A stretch of DNA of 64,000 bases. Origin: JAFGOG01 sp034429215. Lineage in GTDB: Bacteria > Chloroflexota > Anaerolineae > JAAYZQ01. The stretch is from positions 1 through 64,000 of the forward strand of contig DAOUGI010000108.1 of assembly GCA_034429215.1 (NCBI GenBank), given 5' to 3'. This document shows positions 43,294 to 52,115 of this stretch, piece by piece. Position 1 is the first letter of the stretch, and every line of letters starts with the position of its first letter. The notes under the pieces are model-generated. The model ran no database searches. It was given only the letters and a program-made list of their open reading frames with translations, and was not told the DNA's origin. A program made the translations under genes and the position numbers.

Positions 43294-44850
43294 CTACCTC
43301 CTTGCTCCAACCGAGTCGGTCCAGGCGTGAGCCGGCGCCGGGAATCCGGCTTGCTCCACCACGTCATCTAGCTGGGCCAGAATGCCCTCCGGCACCGGGC
43401 TCGGCCGGTGCTCCGTCAGCAACTGGCGGACCTGCTCCCGAGCCCGCGATCGCTCGTCTGCCTCTTCGCGAGGATCGCGGACGATCAGATCCGGAATGTA
43501 CAGCTCCTCCCGAAAATGACGCAGGGTGTGCTCGGCTGTCACAAAGGCGCCCCCCGGGCCAACCCGCTGGATCAGGTCCAGGGCCAGCGATTCGTCATCG
43601 ACAAGCATCCCCCGCAATAGGCGCTCGACCTGCCCCAAGACGGCCGCGTCGAACGCCAACTGCTCTGGGCTAAAAACCATCTTGGTGTGGAGCGAGCTGA
43701 GGTTGATCAGGTCCACACCGGCCAGGGCCGGTGGCAGGAGTGTCATCAACCGTTCCAGAACGAGCTGAGACCCCGGCGCACGGGCGTCAGTCCCGCTGCT
43801 CATGACACACGGCAACCCGCATCGCCGGGCAAGCTGCGCGACCGCCGCTCCCAACAGCCCAATCTCGACCGCGCCCGAAAGGTTGGCGCCGTTGCGCATA
43901 TCAGGAACCGAGGACGACATGCCATAGATGACCGGGGTCCCGGGACGGACCAGTTGGCTGATGGTTGCCAGGGCGAGGACCTCAGCGTGGGTGATGACCA
44001 ACTCCCCGGCCAGGGTCACCGGCGCAGTCATTCCGGCGATCGGATGGGCGTGGAGCGTAAGCGGCAGACCGCGCGAGGCAAAGGCCCGCAGCACGGCCAA
44101 TTGGCTGGACACCAGCTGCAGCGGCGAGGTCGACTCGGCCAGGGCGGTGAGGATGGGCCGCTGCCGCAGCGCGTCCTCGCCCCCCACCACCAGGGCAGCC
44201 ATCGCCACGACTGCGTCGACCAGTCGCTCGTTGAGGCACACATAGCCCAAGGGCTTGACGGTATTCTCCAGAGCAAGCCGGACAGACACCAGGTCCGCCA
44301 CCGAGGCAGGCACGTCGGCCGGCTGCACCGCCATGGCGCTTACCCCGTGGATGCGGGGCAGGGCATCGGCCAGCCGAGCCGCATCCTCCGCATCCTGCCG
44401 GTTGGGCTCGCGCCGCTGCCCGCTGTCCAGGTCCAGAATCCCTGTTGCCCCGCTGGAGGTGCGCACGTGCAGCGAGCCTGCTCCCAGGACCATTGCCGCC
44501 CGACCCAGCCGATTATAGAGGGTCACTATTGCCGGAGCGCACTCCAGTGCCCCCTCGACAACGTCTGTTGGCAGCCAGGCGCGCCGCTGATCTTGGTCGA
44601 GGCGGCAGCCTGCCACTCCCAGCAGCGCCAGGACCGTCCCATCGTGGACGGTGAGCCCCGTGCGAGCCAGGACCTGGAGAGCGGCATTGTGGATCCGCTC
44701 CACCTCGGCCGTGCCAAGAACCTGGAACAGGTTCCCGCTGAGACCCGCACGCGCAAACCCTGTCTTTGGCGCCTCCGGCGCCTCGCCGCCGGCTTGCTGC
44801 GACGGGCCGTTCGCGATCGAGCGGCGATTCACGTCGTCCTCATCCTGCAT
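43294..44850 (-). CDS. Non-pyrrolysine MttB-superfamily corrinoid methyltransferase
   Basis: 518 residues. Family blocks are recognisable: QVLGTAEVERIHNAALQVLARTGLTVHD, IHGVSAMAVQPADVPASVADL, LTLHAHPIAGMTAPVTLAGELVITHAE, TPVIYGMSSSVPDMRNG and VDLINLSSLHTKMVFSPEQLAFDAAVLGQ. No in-frame amber codon is present, so it belongs to the Pyl-free branch that includes glycine- and proline-betaine demethylases. No corrinoid protein of the MttC type is nearby; the only B12-binding protein in the locus is the 53368 fusion. It sits between the permease and ATPase genes, 6 bases from each. Substrate unknown. Confidence 0.85.
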   Translation of the reverse strand: MQDEDDVNRRSIANGPSQQAGGEAPEAPKTGFARAGLSGNLFQVLGTAEVERIHNAALQVLARTGLTVHDGTVLALLGVAGCRLDQDQRRAWLPTDVVEGALECAPAIVTLYNRLGRAAMVLGAGSLHVRTSSGATGILDLDSGQRREPNRQDAEDAARLADALPRIHGVSAMAVQPADVPASVADLVSVRLALENTVKPLGYVCLNERLVDAVVAMAALVVGGEDALRQRPILTALAESTSPLQLVSSQLAVLRAFASRGLPLTLHAHPIAGMTAPVTLAGELVITHAEVLALATISQLVRPGTPVIYGMSSSVPDMRNGANLSGAVEIGLLGAAVAQLARRCGLPCVMSSGTDARAPGSQLVLERLMTLLPPALAGVDLINLSSLHTKMVFSPEQLAFDAAVLGQVERLLRGMLVDDESLALDLIQRVGPGGAFVTAEHTLRHFREELYIPDLIVRDPREEADERSRAREQVRQLLTEHRPSPVPEGILAQLDDVVEQAGFPAPAHAWTDSVGARR

Positions 44851-44856
44851 GTCGTT

Positions 44857-45792
44857 CTATTCCACCTTCAATCGGGGGTCCAATATATCCCGCAGCCCTT
44901 CACCCAAGAGATTGATAGAAAGGACGAGGATCAAGAGGGCGACGCCGGGCAGGGTGGCGGTCCACCAGGAACTCAGCATATAATCGCGGCCAGACGCTAT
45001 CATCGAGCCCCAAGCTGGCGTGGGCGGCTGGATGCCCAGCCCCAGGAAGCTCAGGCTGGCCTCCATGATGATCATGGTCCCTATGCGCAGCGTGCCCACA
45101 ACAAAGACCGACTGGATGATGTTGGGCAGGATCTCGCTGGTAATGATAGCCAGGTTAGACTGGCCCACTACCTTGGCCGCTTCGACGTATTCCTTGGGCT
45201 TTTCCGCCAGCATTTCGCCGCGGACGAGACGGAAGAACTCGACCCACTCCTTAAAGGTCAGGGCCATGATCAAGTTGGTGAACCCCGGTCCCAGGAAAGC
45301 CATCATTCCTATGGCGAAAATGAGGAACGGAAAGGCCAGGAGCAGGTCGGCGAACCGGGACAGCACCTGATCGAGTGGCCCACGATAGTATCCGGCCAAG
45401 GCCCCCAATGTGATCCCGATCCCTACCGAGATGCCTACGGCCAGCAGGCCCACCATCAGCGAAACGCGGGCGCCATAGATAATGCGGGTCAAGAGATCGC
45501 GCCCCTGATCATCGGTCCCCAGGAGGTAGGACGGATCTCCTCCCTCCTCCCACGCCGGCGGGAGCAAGCGCTGCCGGAGATCGCCCTGGGTCGGGTCATG
45601 GACGGTGATCTGAGGCGCGAAAATCGCGGCCAGCACGTACACCATGACCACGATGCCTCCTAGCAGCGCCAGGGGTCTGCCGCGCAGCTCGATCCAGAAA
45701 TTGGCCAGGTTCCGGCGCAGAACCCGCAGGTGGATGCGCAGGCTATAGAGAAAGCGGGCAGTGCGGTTCGCACCTGTCCTTGTCGCTTCCAT
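44857..45792 (-). CDS. ABC transporter permease, Dpp/OppC-like
   Basis: 311 residues with an N-terminal cytoplasmic segment, a first helix PLALLGGIVVMVYVLAAIFAP and the family extracytoplasmic motif LLGTDDQGRDLLTRIIYGARVSL. The EAA-type loop reads EYVEAAKVVGQSNLAIITSEILPN. GGAGAG precedes the ATG. Partner of the DppB-like permease upstream in the operon. Confidence 0.93.
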   Translation of the reverse strand: MEATRTGANRTARFLYSLRIHLRVLRRNLANFWIELRGRPLALLGGIVVMVYVLAAIFAPQITVHDPTQGDLRQRLLPPAWEEGGDPSYLLGTDDQGRDLLTRIIYGARVSLMVGLLAVGISVGIGITLGALAGYYRGPLDQVLSRFADLLLAFPFLIFAIGMMAFLGPGFTNLIMALTFKEWVEFFRLVRGEMLAEKPKEYVEAAKVVGQSNLAIITSEILPNIIQSVFVVGTLRIGTMIIMEASLSFLGLGIQPPTPAWGSMIASGRDYMLSSWWTATLPGVALLILVLSINLLGEGLRDILDPRLKVE

Positions 45793-45850
45793 CCTTCTCT
45801 CCGGTAGCCCTCTCCAATTATCGATACGTGGTGCGCAGCGACGCAGCCGG

Positions 45851-46861
45851 CTACAGGGTGATCTTGGGGTTCAGGTAGGTGTACAGCACGTCCACGATGA
45901 GGTTGGCCATCGCGAACGTGATGGCATAGACCATCACCGCCCCCTGTACCAGCGGAAAGTCGCGCACAAAGATGGCCTTGACGACCAGCCGGCCCAGGCC
46001 CGGCCAGCCAAAGACCGTCTCTACGATCATGTTGCCGCCCAGCAGAACGCCGACCTGCAGGCCGATCACCGTTACCGTCGGGATCAGGGCGTTGCGCAGG
46101 GCATGCTTCATAACCACCAGGAACTCGACCTGGCCCTTGGCCCGGCCCAGGGTGACATAGTCCTGGCGCAGCGCCTCAACCATGCTGGAGCGCAGCACTC
46201 GGGCCACGACGGCCGCGGGCGCCGCCCCGAGGCTCACCGAGGGCAGAATGAGGTGCTTGACGCTGTCGGCCAGCGCCGCCCAGTTGCCGGCCAGCAGGCT
46301 GTCCAGTACGTACAAGCCCGTTATCTGCTCTAGATTGACGCCGAACGTCAGACGGCCTTGCACCGGCAGCCAGCCGAGACGGACGGACAGCAGCAGGATC
46401 AGGATAATCCCCAGCCAAAACGCGGGCATCGAAATTCCCACAAAGGCGGCGGCCATGCTAAGCTGATCGACAAGCGAATGCTGGCGCACGGCAGAGACGA
46501 TGCCAATTGGAATAGCCACGAGCAGAGCGAAAAGCAGGGATCCTGCCGCCAGCTCGATCGTCGCCGGCAAGCGCTCGGCGATCAGCTCACCAACGGGGCG
46601 CTTCTGGGTGTAGGAATAGCCCAGATCGCCGTGGACGGCATCCTTGAGGAAAATCCACAACTGAGCGTACAGAGGTTGGTCCAGGTTGAACTCTTTGCGC
46701 AACTGCTCCATTTCGCCGGCCGACACCGCCCCACCCTGGCCCATCATAATGTCCACCGGGTCGCCCGGCGTGAGCCGCATGAAGAAAAAGACAACAACGG
46801 CAACCCCGACAATGATGGGGATGGTCATCAGGATCCGTTCCAGAATCTTGACACCACGCAT
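45851..46861 (-). CDS. ABC transporter permease, Dpp/OppB-like
   Basis: 336 residues from the ATG at 46861, which has GGAAAGGGA upstream; 12 extra residues are possible. Typical start RGVKILERILMTIPIIVGVAVVVFFFMRLTPGDPVD, and the EAA loop ALRQDYVTLGRAKGQVEF, GLQVGVLLGGNMIVETVFGWPGLGRLV at the end. Six helices as expected. Separated from the binding-protein gene by a stable hairpin. Confidence 0.93.
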   Translation of the reverse strand: MRGVKILERILMTIPIIVGVAVVVFFFMRLTPGDPVDIMMGQGGAVSAGEMEQLRKEFNLDQPLYAQLWIFLKDAVHGDLGYSYTQKRPVGELIAERLPATIELAAGSLLFALLVAIPIGIVSAVRQHSLVDQLSMAAAFVGISMPAFWLGIILILLLSVRLGWLPVQGRLTFGVNLEQITGLYVLDSLLAGNWAALADSVKHLILPSVSLGAAPAAVVARVLRSSMVEALRQDYVTLGRAKGQVEFLVVMKHALRNALIPTVTVIGLQVGVLLGGNMIVETVFGWPGLGRLVVKAIFVRDFPLVQGAVMVYAITFAMANLIVDVLYTYLNPKITL

Positions 46862-46923
46862 TGGGACGTCCCTTTCCAAAACCTCTTGCCGGGGCATACT
46901 CCCCGGCCGCTGTGCGCCAGGAC

Positions 46924-46955
46924 CTCAGGGATCGGGCGGGTGCCCGATCCCTGAG
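46924..46955 (-). other. Stable intercistronic hairpin between binding-protein and permease genes
   Basis: CTCAGGGATCGGGC (46924-46937) and GCCCGATCCCTGAG (46942-46955) form a perfect 14-bp stem with a 4-base loop. There is no T-run on either side. In ABC operons such hairpins often protect the 3' end of the binding-protein message and lower downstream expression; that role is inferred. Confidence 0.8.
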
Positions 46956-46970
46956 AATACCCTAGAGTTG

Positions 46971-48641
46971 CTACGGTGCAATGCACACGTCGTGCAGGTT
47001 GATGCGGCTGTCCGACGCCGGCCCCCAGTTGGCAAGATCCGCCCGGGCGGCTTCTGCTTCCTCGGGAAGGATGAGGAACACCGCCGGCGCTTCGTCGTAG
47101 ACGAGCTGCTGAGCCTCATCGTAGATCTTTTGCCGCTCCGCGGTGTCACCCGTGATCTCGCCCAGCTTGATCAGCTCGTTCACCCGCGGGTTGTCGTACC
47201 CCGAAAAGTTGCCGCGGCCGTAGGTCGAGCCTTCGACATAGCCGTGCCACTTGGCCTCAAAGTGGCCCACGGGGTCAAACGCCGAGTCGCCCCAGTCGTC
47301 CAGGTAAGCCATACGTTCCCGCGCGACGAGCATCGGCTTGACGACGTTATACTCCCAGAAGCGCACGCTGGCGTCAATGCCGATGGCCCGGAACTGGGCC
47401 GCCAGGGCCTCGCCCAGGACGCGCCACTCCTCGGTGGTGTCGATGGTGAGGGCAAACGGCTGTCCATCTTTGTCCAGCGTGCCGTTGCCGTCCGAGTCAG
47501 CCCAGCCCGCGTCCTTTAGCAGAGCCAGGGCTTTCTCTGTATCGTAGGCATAGGGCTTTAGGCTCTTGTTCGCAAAGTTGTTGTAGGGGGACAGCGAGCC
47601 GGGCAGGGCAACAGCGCGCCCTCCGTAGATAGCCTCAATGAGCAGATCTTTGTCGACGGCATAGTTCATGGCCTGGCGGACCCGGACGTCGTCGAATGGA
47701 GCCTTGGTGACATTCATCTCCATCCACTTGGGCTGGGTGCTGGGAGCCGTCTTGACCTGGAGGCCGGGCGTCTTGGCCAGCGTGTCCAGCAGCTCGGTCG
47801 GAACCGCCTGGCAGATATCAATCTCGCCGGCCAGCAGCGCCGCCACCCGGGTGGAAGCCTCGGGGATCACGCGAAAGACGACAGTCTTGACACAAGCCGG
47901 CCCCACCGGGGCCAGATCAGGCGCGCCGCCATAGTAATCGTCAAAGCGCTCCATCACGATCTCTTCCAGCCCCTGGGCCGAGACGAATTTGAACGGTCCG
48001 GTGCCGATGGGATGCTCGATAAAGCCCTTGGTGCCCACCTCTTCTATATAGTGCTTGGGCACGATCTGTTGGTGCACCAGCATCTGCATGGCCACGGGCC
48101 ACACAGCATTAAAGTGCATGACGACGGCATAGTCGCCTGTTTTCTCGATCGATTCGAGCGGGGCAATAAGGCCCTTGCGAGGGGAGGTGTGGGGCTCGGG
48201 ATACTCGATCTTGTTCTCGCCGATGATGCGCTCGAAGGTAAAGACCACATCGTCGGCCGTCATCTCGACGCCATCATGGAACTTCACGCCCTGGCGCAGC
48301 TTGACCTCGAGGGTCTTGTCGTCGAGCCAGTTGAGCTCCTCGGCCAGCTCCAGGTGCACGCCGCTGGTAGTATCGCGCGTCACCAGGCCGTCGAACATGT
48401 TGCGGACCACCGTCTCTGACTGGCGGCTGCGGTGGTCGGCCGGGTCGAGCGTTTCAGGAGCAGAGGCCAGTCCGACGATGATGACGTCACGACCGGGCAG
48501 GGCAGTGGGCGTGACCACCTTCTCAACCTCAACCGTCTCCCTCACCACCACCGGGGTAGGGGTCGACCCGCACGAAACCAACAGGGCGAGCAGTGTCAGT
48601 AGCGACACGCACGTAAACAAGGTCCCCTTGACATTAGACAT
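46971..48641 (-). CDS. ABC transporter substrate-binding lipoprotein (SBP_bac_5: peptide/nickel/opine type)
   Basis: 556 residues. The signal peptide ends in the lipobox LVSC (Cys 24). The mature protein has the family opening VIIVGLASAPETLDPADHRSRQSETVVRNMFDGLVT, GVKFHDGVEMTADDVVFTFERI, IGTGPFKFVSAQGLEEIVMERFDDYYGG and VRQAMNYAVDKDLL. AAAGGAGGGAAAGG gives a good ribosome-binding site. First gene of the ABC operon, with a promoter and a nearly 190-base leader upstream. Such proteins bind oligopeptides, opines, or metal-metallophore complexes; which one cannot be told here. Confidence 0.94.
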   Translation of the reverse strand: MSNVKGTLFTCVSLLTLLALLVSCGSTPTPVVVRETVEVEKVVTPTALPGRDVIIVGLASAPETLDPADHRSRQSETVVRNMFDGLVTRDTTSGVHLELAEELNWLDDKTLEVKLRQGVKFHDGVEMTADDVVFTFERIIGENKIEYPEPHTSPRKGLIAPLESIEKTGDYAVVMHFNAVWPVAMQMLVHQQIVPKHYIEEVGTKGFIEHPIGTGPFKFVSAQGLEEIVMERFDDYYGGAPDLAPVGPACVKTVVFRVIPEASTRVAALLAGEIDICQAVPTELLDTLAKTPGLQVKTAPSTQPKWMEMNVTKAPFDDVRVRQAMNYAVDKDLLIEAIYGGRAVALPGSLSPYNNFANKSLKPYAYDTEKALALLKDAGWADSDGNGTLDKDGQPFALTIDTTEEWRVLGEALAAQFRAIGIDASVRFWEYNVVKPMLVARERMAYLDDWGDSAFDPVGHFEAKWHGYVEGSTYGRGNFSGYDNPRVNELIKLGEITGDTAERQKIYDEAQQLVYDEAPAVFLILPEEAEAARADLANWGPASDSRINLHDVCIAP

Positions 48642-48841
48642 GTTTCCTTTCCCTCCTTTGGCTTTGTTAAGTGATCGGCGGCTCTGCCAGCCGGGTCTAG
48701 CCTGCGAGGTTATCGTCTATAGTCACTCTCCTTTCCGCCTTCCCTCCTATTCACAGAGGGATCGCCGATTGGTGCTCAATCTAGCCGGTCCCTCAGGTCC
48801 GGCACATGCGCAGCAGAAGGCAACATGGACCCGCTCCGCAG
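48642..48841 (-). other. Long 5' leader of the ABC operon
   Basis: Between the likely transcription start near 48835 and the ATG at 48641 there are about 190 bases without a gene. Several short inverted stretches (for example GGACCTGAGGGACC and GATCCCTC/GAGGGA) could fold. No known riboswitch consensus, including the cobalamin class, is apparent to me. The length is unusual for this window, where leaders are otherwise 10-65 bases. Confidence 0.45.
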
Positions 48842-48870
48842 ATTGTACCACAGGTCGCTGTGGGGTGCAA
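48842..48870 (-). promoter_or_regulatory. Promoter of the ABC operon with a palindrome in the spacer
   Basis: Minus strand TTGCAC (48865-48870), 17-bp spacer, TACAAT (48842-48847). The spacer contains the perfect inverted repeat CCACAG-N4-CTGTGG (48848-48863), a candidate operator for the divergently encoded RpiR-type regulator. Confidence 0.7.
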
Positions 48871-48908
48871 ATTTCGGCACCTGACGGTTACAATTACCGT
48901 TTCACTTG

Positions 48909-48937
48909 TTGACAGCGTGAATAATTTCTGTTATACT
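48909..48937 (+). promoter_or_regulatory. Promoter of the RpiR/opine-dehydrogenase/B12 operon
   Basis: Perfect TTGACA (48909-48914), 17-bp spacer, TATACT (48932-48937). The GTG start of the regulator gene is at 48958. An interrupted repeat ACGGT-N7-ACCGT lies just upstream (about 48882-48898), between the two divergent promoters. Confidence 0.8.
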
Positions 48938-48957
48938 GAACTGTGAGGCAATAGATC

Positions 48958-49836
48958 GTGGAGACCAAGAAAACCCTGCTCCAGATCAAGCAATTGCTGC
49001 CCCAGTTAGCCGACCAGGAGCGCAAAGTGGGGGAGTATGTTCTGGCGCATCCCAACGAGGTCGTGGGGCGCTCGATCACCAGCCTGGCCCGGTTGTGTGA
49101 AGTGAGCAACACCACCGTTTCGCGCTTTTGCCAGCGGCTCGACGTGGGAGGGTATCGCGAGCTCAGGATCGCGCTGGCCAAGGCCTGGGAATCGCCAGAG
49201 AGCCTCGTCTACGTGACCGTCGAGCCTGACGATACCCTGACCAGCATGACGCGCAAGATCTTTGCCGCCAACATCCAGGCCCTCCGCGACACACAGGACA
49301 TGCTGGACCTGTCCGTTCTGGAGCAGGTGGTCGATGCCACTGCCCAGGCCCGGCGGGTTGATATTTATGCTACCGGCGGCGCAGGGATTGCCGCCCGCGA
49401 GCTGCATCTCAAATGCATCCAGCTCGGCATCAACGCCAACGCCTTTCTCGATTCGCAGATGCAGATCATGTCGGCGGCTGCCCTCACCGATGAGGACGTC
49501 GGCCTCGGCATCTCGCATACCGGAATGCAGCCTCAGGTGGCAGAGGCGCTCCAGTTGGCCCGCGCCGGGGGCGCCACCACCGTTGCTCTGACCAGTTTTT
49601 CTGCAACGCCGGTAGCCAAGGCAGCCGACATTGTGCTGTGCACCTCCTGCCTGGCTACGGCCACAGCCTACGACTCGCCCACGGTGCGCACCGCACAATT
49701 GGCCCTGGTGGATGTCATCTATGAGGCGTTGCTGCTAAAGCGACAGGACGCGACCCGTGCCAACATGGCCAGGATCGCCAAAGCCATTTCCCACCACACC
49801 ATCGGGCCGGCCCTGGACGACCAAGTCAGAAGATGA
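48958..49836 (+). CDS. RpiR/MurR-family transcriptional regulator (HTH_6 + SIS)
   Basis: 292 residues from a GTG start. The N-terminal HTH_6 domain (residues 1-80) has LADQERKVGEYVLAHPNEVVGRSITSLARLCEVSNTTVSRFCQRL. The SIS domain (about 120-265) has VDIYATGGAGIAARELHLKCIQLGI and LGISHTGMQPQVAEALQLARAGGATTVALT. SIS domains of this family bind phosphosugars or similar small ligands. As first gene of its operon and divergent from the ABC operon, it probably controls both. The palindrome at 48848-48863 is the best operator candidate. Confidence 0.92.
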   Translation: METKKTLLQIKQLLPQLADQERKVGEYVLAHPNEVVGRSITSLARLCEVSNTTVSRFCQRLDVGGYRELRIALAKAWESPESLVYVTVEPDDTLTSMTRKIFAANIQALRDTQDMLDLSVLEQVVDATAQARRVDIYATGGAGIAARELHLKCIQLGINANAFLDSQMQIMSAAALTDEDVGLGISHTGMQPQVAEALQLARAGGATTVALTSFSATPVAKAADIVLCTSCLATATAYDSPTVRTAQLALVDVIYEALLLKRQDATRANMARIAKAISHHTIGPALDDQVRR

Positions 49837-49885
49837 AAATGCTGGTCGGGTTTTTCCCTACTGAACAGAAAGAGAGGAGACCAAA

Positions 49886-51013
49886 ATGGGCGAGAGACGC
49901 TATGCGGTGATCGGCGCTGGCCATGGCGGCAAAGCAATGGCAGCGGACCTGGCAGCCAAAGGCTTTTCGGTCAAGCTCTACAACCGCACCCCGGAGCACA
50001 TCACAGAGATCGCCTTGCGCCGCGAGATCGAGCTCGAATGCGAGGATGGCACCGTCCATGATTGTCGCTTGGATGTCGTCACCTCTGACATTGCAGAGGC
50101 GCTCGACGATGTTGAGGTCATCATGGTCGTTCTGCCCGCTTCGGCCCATCGGGACATCGCACGTCTGTGCGCCACCCGCCTGCGCAGTGGGCAAATCGTG
50201 GTGTTGAATCCAGGCCTCACGGGCGGAGCACTGGAGTTTCGCCGAATCCTCAACCAGATGGGGTGCCCACGGGATGTCATCGTGGCCGAAACCGCCACCC
50301 TTATCTTTGCCAGTCACAGCACCGGTCCTGCTCAGGCATGCATCTCTCGTCGAAAGAACGCCGTCCCGCTGGCTGCCCTGCCGGCCACACACACCAACCA
50401 GGTGCTGGAGATGGTGCACGACGCCCTCCCACAGTTTATCCCTGCTGCCAATGTGTTGCACACCGGCCTGGACAATATGGGGTCCATCTTCCATCCGGCG
50501 TTGATGCTGCTCAATGCGGGCTGGATCGAGCGCACCATGGGTGATTTCGAATTCTACGTCGACGGTGTCACCCATTCCACTGCCCGCGTGATGGAGGTAC
50601 TCGATCGCGAACGCGTGACCGTTGCTTCAGCGTTGGGGGTGCGTGTCAGGCCGGCCTTGAACTGGCTAAAGGACGCTTACTCGGCAGAGGGGGAAACGCT
50701 CTATGAGGCGATCCAGGCTAACCCGGGCTACCAGGGCATCAAAGCGCCGCGCACCCTTCGCCATCGGTACCTGCTTGAAGATGTGCCCTTTAGCCTGGTG
50801 CCTCTGGCCTCGCTGGGCGCCCAGTTCGGGGTAGAGACCTGGGCCACCGAAGCCATGATCCGGCTTGCCTGCGAAGTCCACGGGACGAACTACTTGGCAC
50901 GTGGGCGCAACATAGAGGATATGGGGCTGAAAGGGTTATGCGCCAGCGAAGTGAAACAATATGTACAGGTCGGCGGTTACGCCCTGACCCAGGACGGCCA
51001 AGTCGGTAATTAA
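49886..51013 (+). CDS. NAD(P)-dependent octopine/nopaline dehydrogenase-family enzyme (first copy)
   Basis: 375 residues. The Rossmann motif GAGHGG is at residues 10-15, as in the family. The C-terminal catalytic domain has NMGSIFHPALMLLNAGW with the candidate catalytic His203. ODH-family enzymes join or split an amino acid and a 2-oxo acid through a secondary amine (opine), or act on related substrates. GAGAGGAGACC precedes the ATG. The gene is 1 base from the C45 acyltransferase gene, so the two are co-expressed. Direction of reaction and substrate are unknown. Confidence 0.9.
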   Translation: MGERRYAVIGAGHGGKAMAADLAAKGFSVKLYNRTPEHITEIALRREIELECEDGTVHDCRLDVVTSDIAEALDDVEVIMVVLPASAHRDIARLCATRLRSGQIVVLNPGLTGGALEFRRILNQMGCPRDVIVAETATLIFASHSTGPAQACISRRKNAVPLAALPATHTNQVLEMVHDALPQFIPAANVLHTGLDNMGSIFHPALMLLNAGWIERTMGDFEFYVDGVTHSTARVMEVLDRERVTVASALGVRVRPALNWLKDAYSAEGETLYEAIQANPGYQGIKAPRTLRHRYLLEDVPFSLVPLASLGAQFGVETWATEAMIRLACEVHGTNYLARGRNIEDMGLKGLCASEVKQYVQVGGYALTQDGQVGN

Positions 51014-51014
51014 G

Positions 51015-52097
51015 ATGGGGCACTTGACGCTCACCCTGGCAGGAGACCATTATACCATGGGCCGACAGCACGGTGTGCAGGCAAGGCACCTTCGGTCCCA
51101 GATTGCCCAGGCTATAGAGTCCCGTTTCCACCAACTCGAGCAGGATGGCGCGGACGACCAGTTTGAACAGCTCTACCGCGACACGCGCGGCCTGCTCCAG
51201 GAGATCGATCGCCCCATGCTGGCCATGGTTCAGGGCCAGGCCGAGGCCCTGGAATTCGAGTTCGAGACGCTCTTGCGCTACTCCCTCGCCACCTTCCTGC
51301 GCGATGACCTGATCGCACGTCATGGTACGGCCGTCGAGGGCTGCACCACCTGGGCGGCAACCGGCTCAGCCACCATCGATGGCCGGCCGATCCTGGCCAA
51401 AAACCGCGACTACCACCTCGACCATCTCCCGCTTCAGGTAGTGCTCCGGCTGTCACCCCAGTCTGGTTACCACTACCTGTGCAGCGGCAGCGCCGGCAGC
51501 CCGGGGGTGTTCTGCGCCGGGATCAATGAGGCCGGCCTGGCCGTGGCCGATACGCACGTGGCATCCACCGACCTGGGACCCGGCCTGCCCGACTTTTCGC
51601 TGATGATGCACCTCCTGGAAGAGCACGATACCGTATCCTCTTCGCTGGATTATATGCGATCGGTGCCCCGCCTGGGCCGCAACAACCTGATCCTGGCCGA
51701 CGCCCAGGGCCACTTGGCCGTGTTTGAGATCGGCCATCGCGCTTACGGCCTGTTTCAAATCGACGACGGCGCCCTGGTCAATACCAACCATTTTGTCAGC
51801 CCCGAGCTCCGTGACTGCTTCATGGACACCAACGCGCCGCCGCTGCGCGGCACCTCGGCGGCTCGCCGCGAAAAGGTGGCCGGCGAGCTGGCGGCCGCGC
51901 GGGGGCAGATCGGTGTGCCCTTTGCCCGGCGGCTGATGGCCACCCACGATGGCCTCCTGGCCTCCATCTGCCGCCATCCCCTGGAGTGCGACAGCTCGGC
52001 TTCTATCTCGACCAGCATCTTTGAGCCGGCCAAGAAGCGGATGCTCTTTTGCCACGGGCTGCCGTGCCAGGGTGAGTATGACGAATATTCGCTCTGA
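51015..52097 (+). CDS. C45-family Ntn hydrolase (isopenicillin-N acyltransferase-like)
   Basis: 360 residues. The self-cleavage/nucleophile site is G109-C110 in EGCTTWAATG, followed by the conserved LAKNRDYH and GVFCAGINEAGLAVAD. A roughly 108-residue pro-segment precedes the Cys, as in self-processing members. The family hydrolyses or transfers N-acyl amides. Between two opine-dehydrogenase genes, it may deacylate the imported compound, but this is inference. No signal peptide, so cytoplasmic. Confidence 0.88.
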   Translation: MGHLTLTLAGDHYTMGRQHGVQARHLRSQIAQAIESRFHQLEQDGADDQFEQLYRDTRGLLQEIDRPMLAMVQGQAEALEFEFETLLRYSLATFLRDDLIARHGTAVEGCTTWAATGSATIDGRPILAKNRDYHLDHLPLQVVLRLSPQSGYHYLCSGSAGSPGVFCAGINEAGLAVADTHVASTDLGPGLPDFSLMMHLLEEHDTVSSSLDYMRSVPRLGRNNLILADAQGHLAVFEIGHRAYGLFQIDDGALVNTNHFVSPELRDCFMDTNAPPLRGTSAARREKVAGELAAARGQIGVPFARRLMATHDGLLASICRHPLECDSSASISTSIFEPAKKRMLFCHGLPCQGEYDEYSL

Positions 52098-52115
52098 CGC
52101 AAGAGGGCCGACACA

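Noticed and set aside
43687..45663. A 658-codon plus-strand frame opposite the MttB-like and permease genes
   Set aside because: It is antisense to two well-supported genes, Gln/His/Arg-rich, and has no recognisable motif.
48642..48841. Cobalamin riboswitch before the ABC operon
   Set aside because: I looked for the conserved B12-box and core elements and did not find them; the leader is reported only as long and unexplained.
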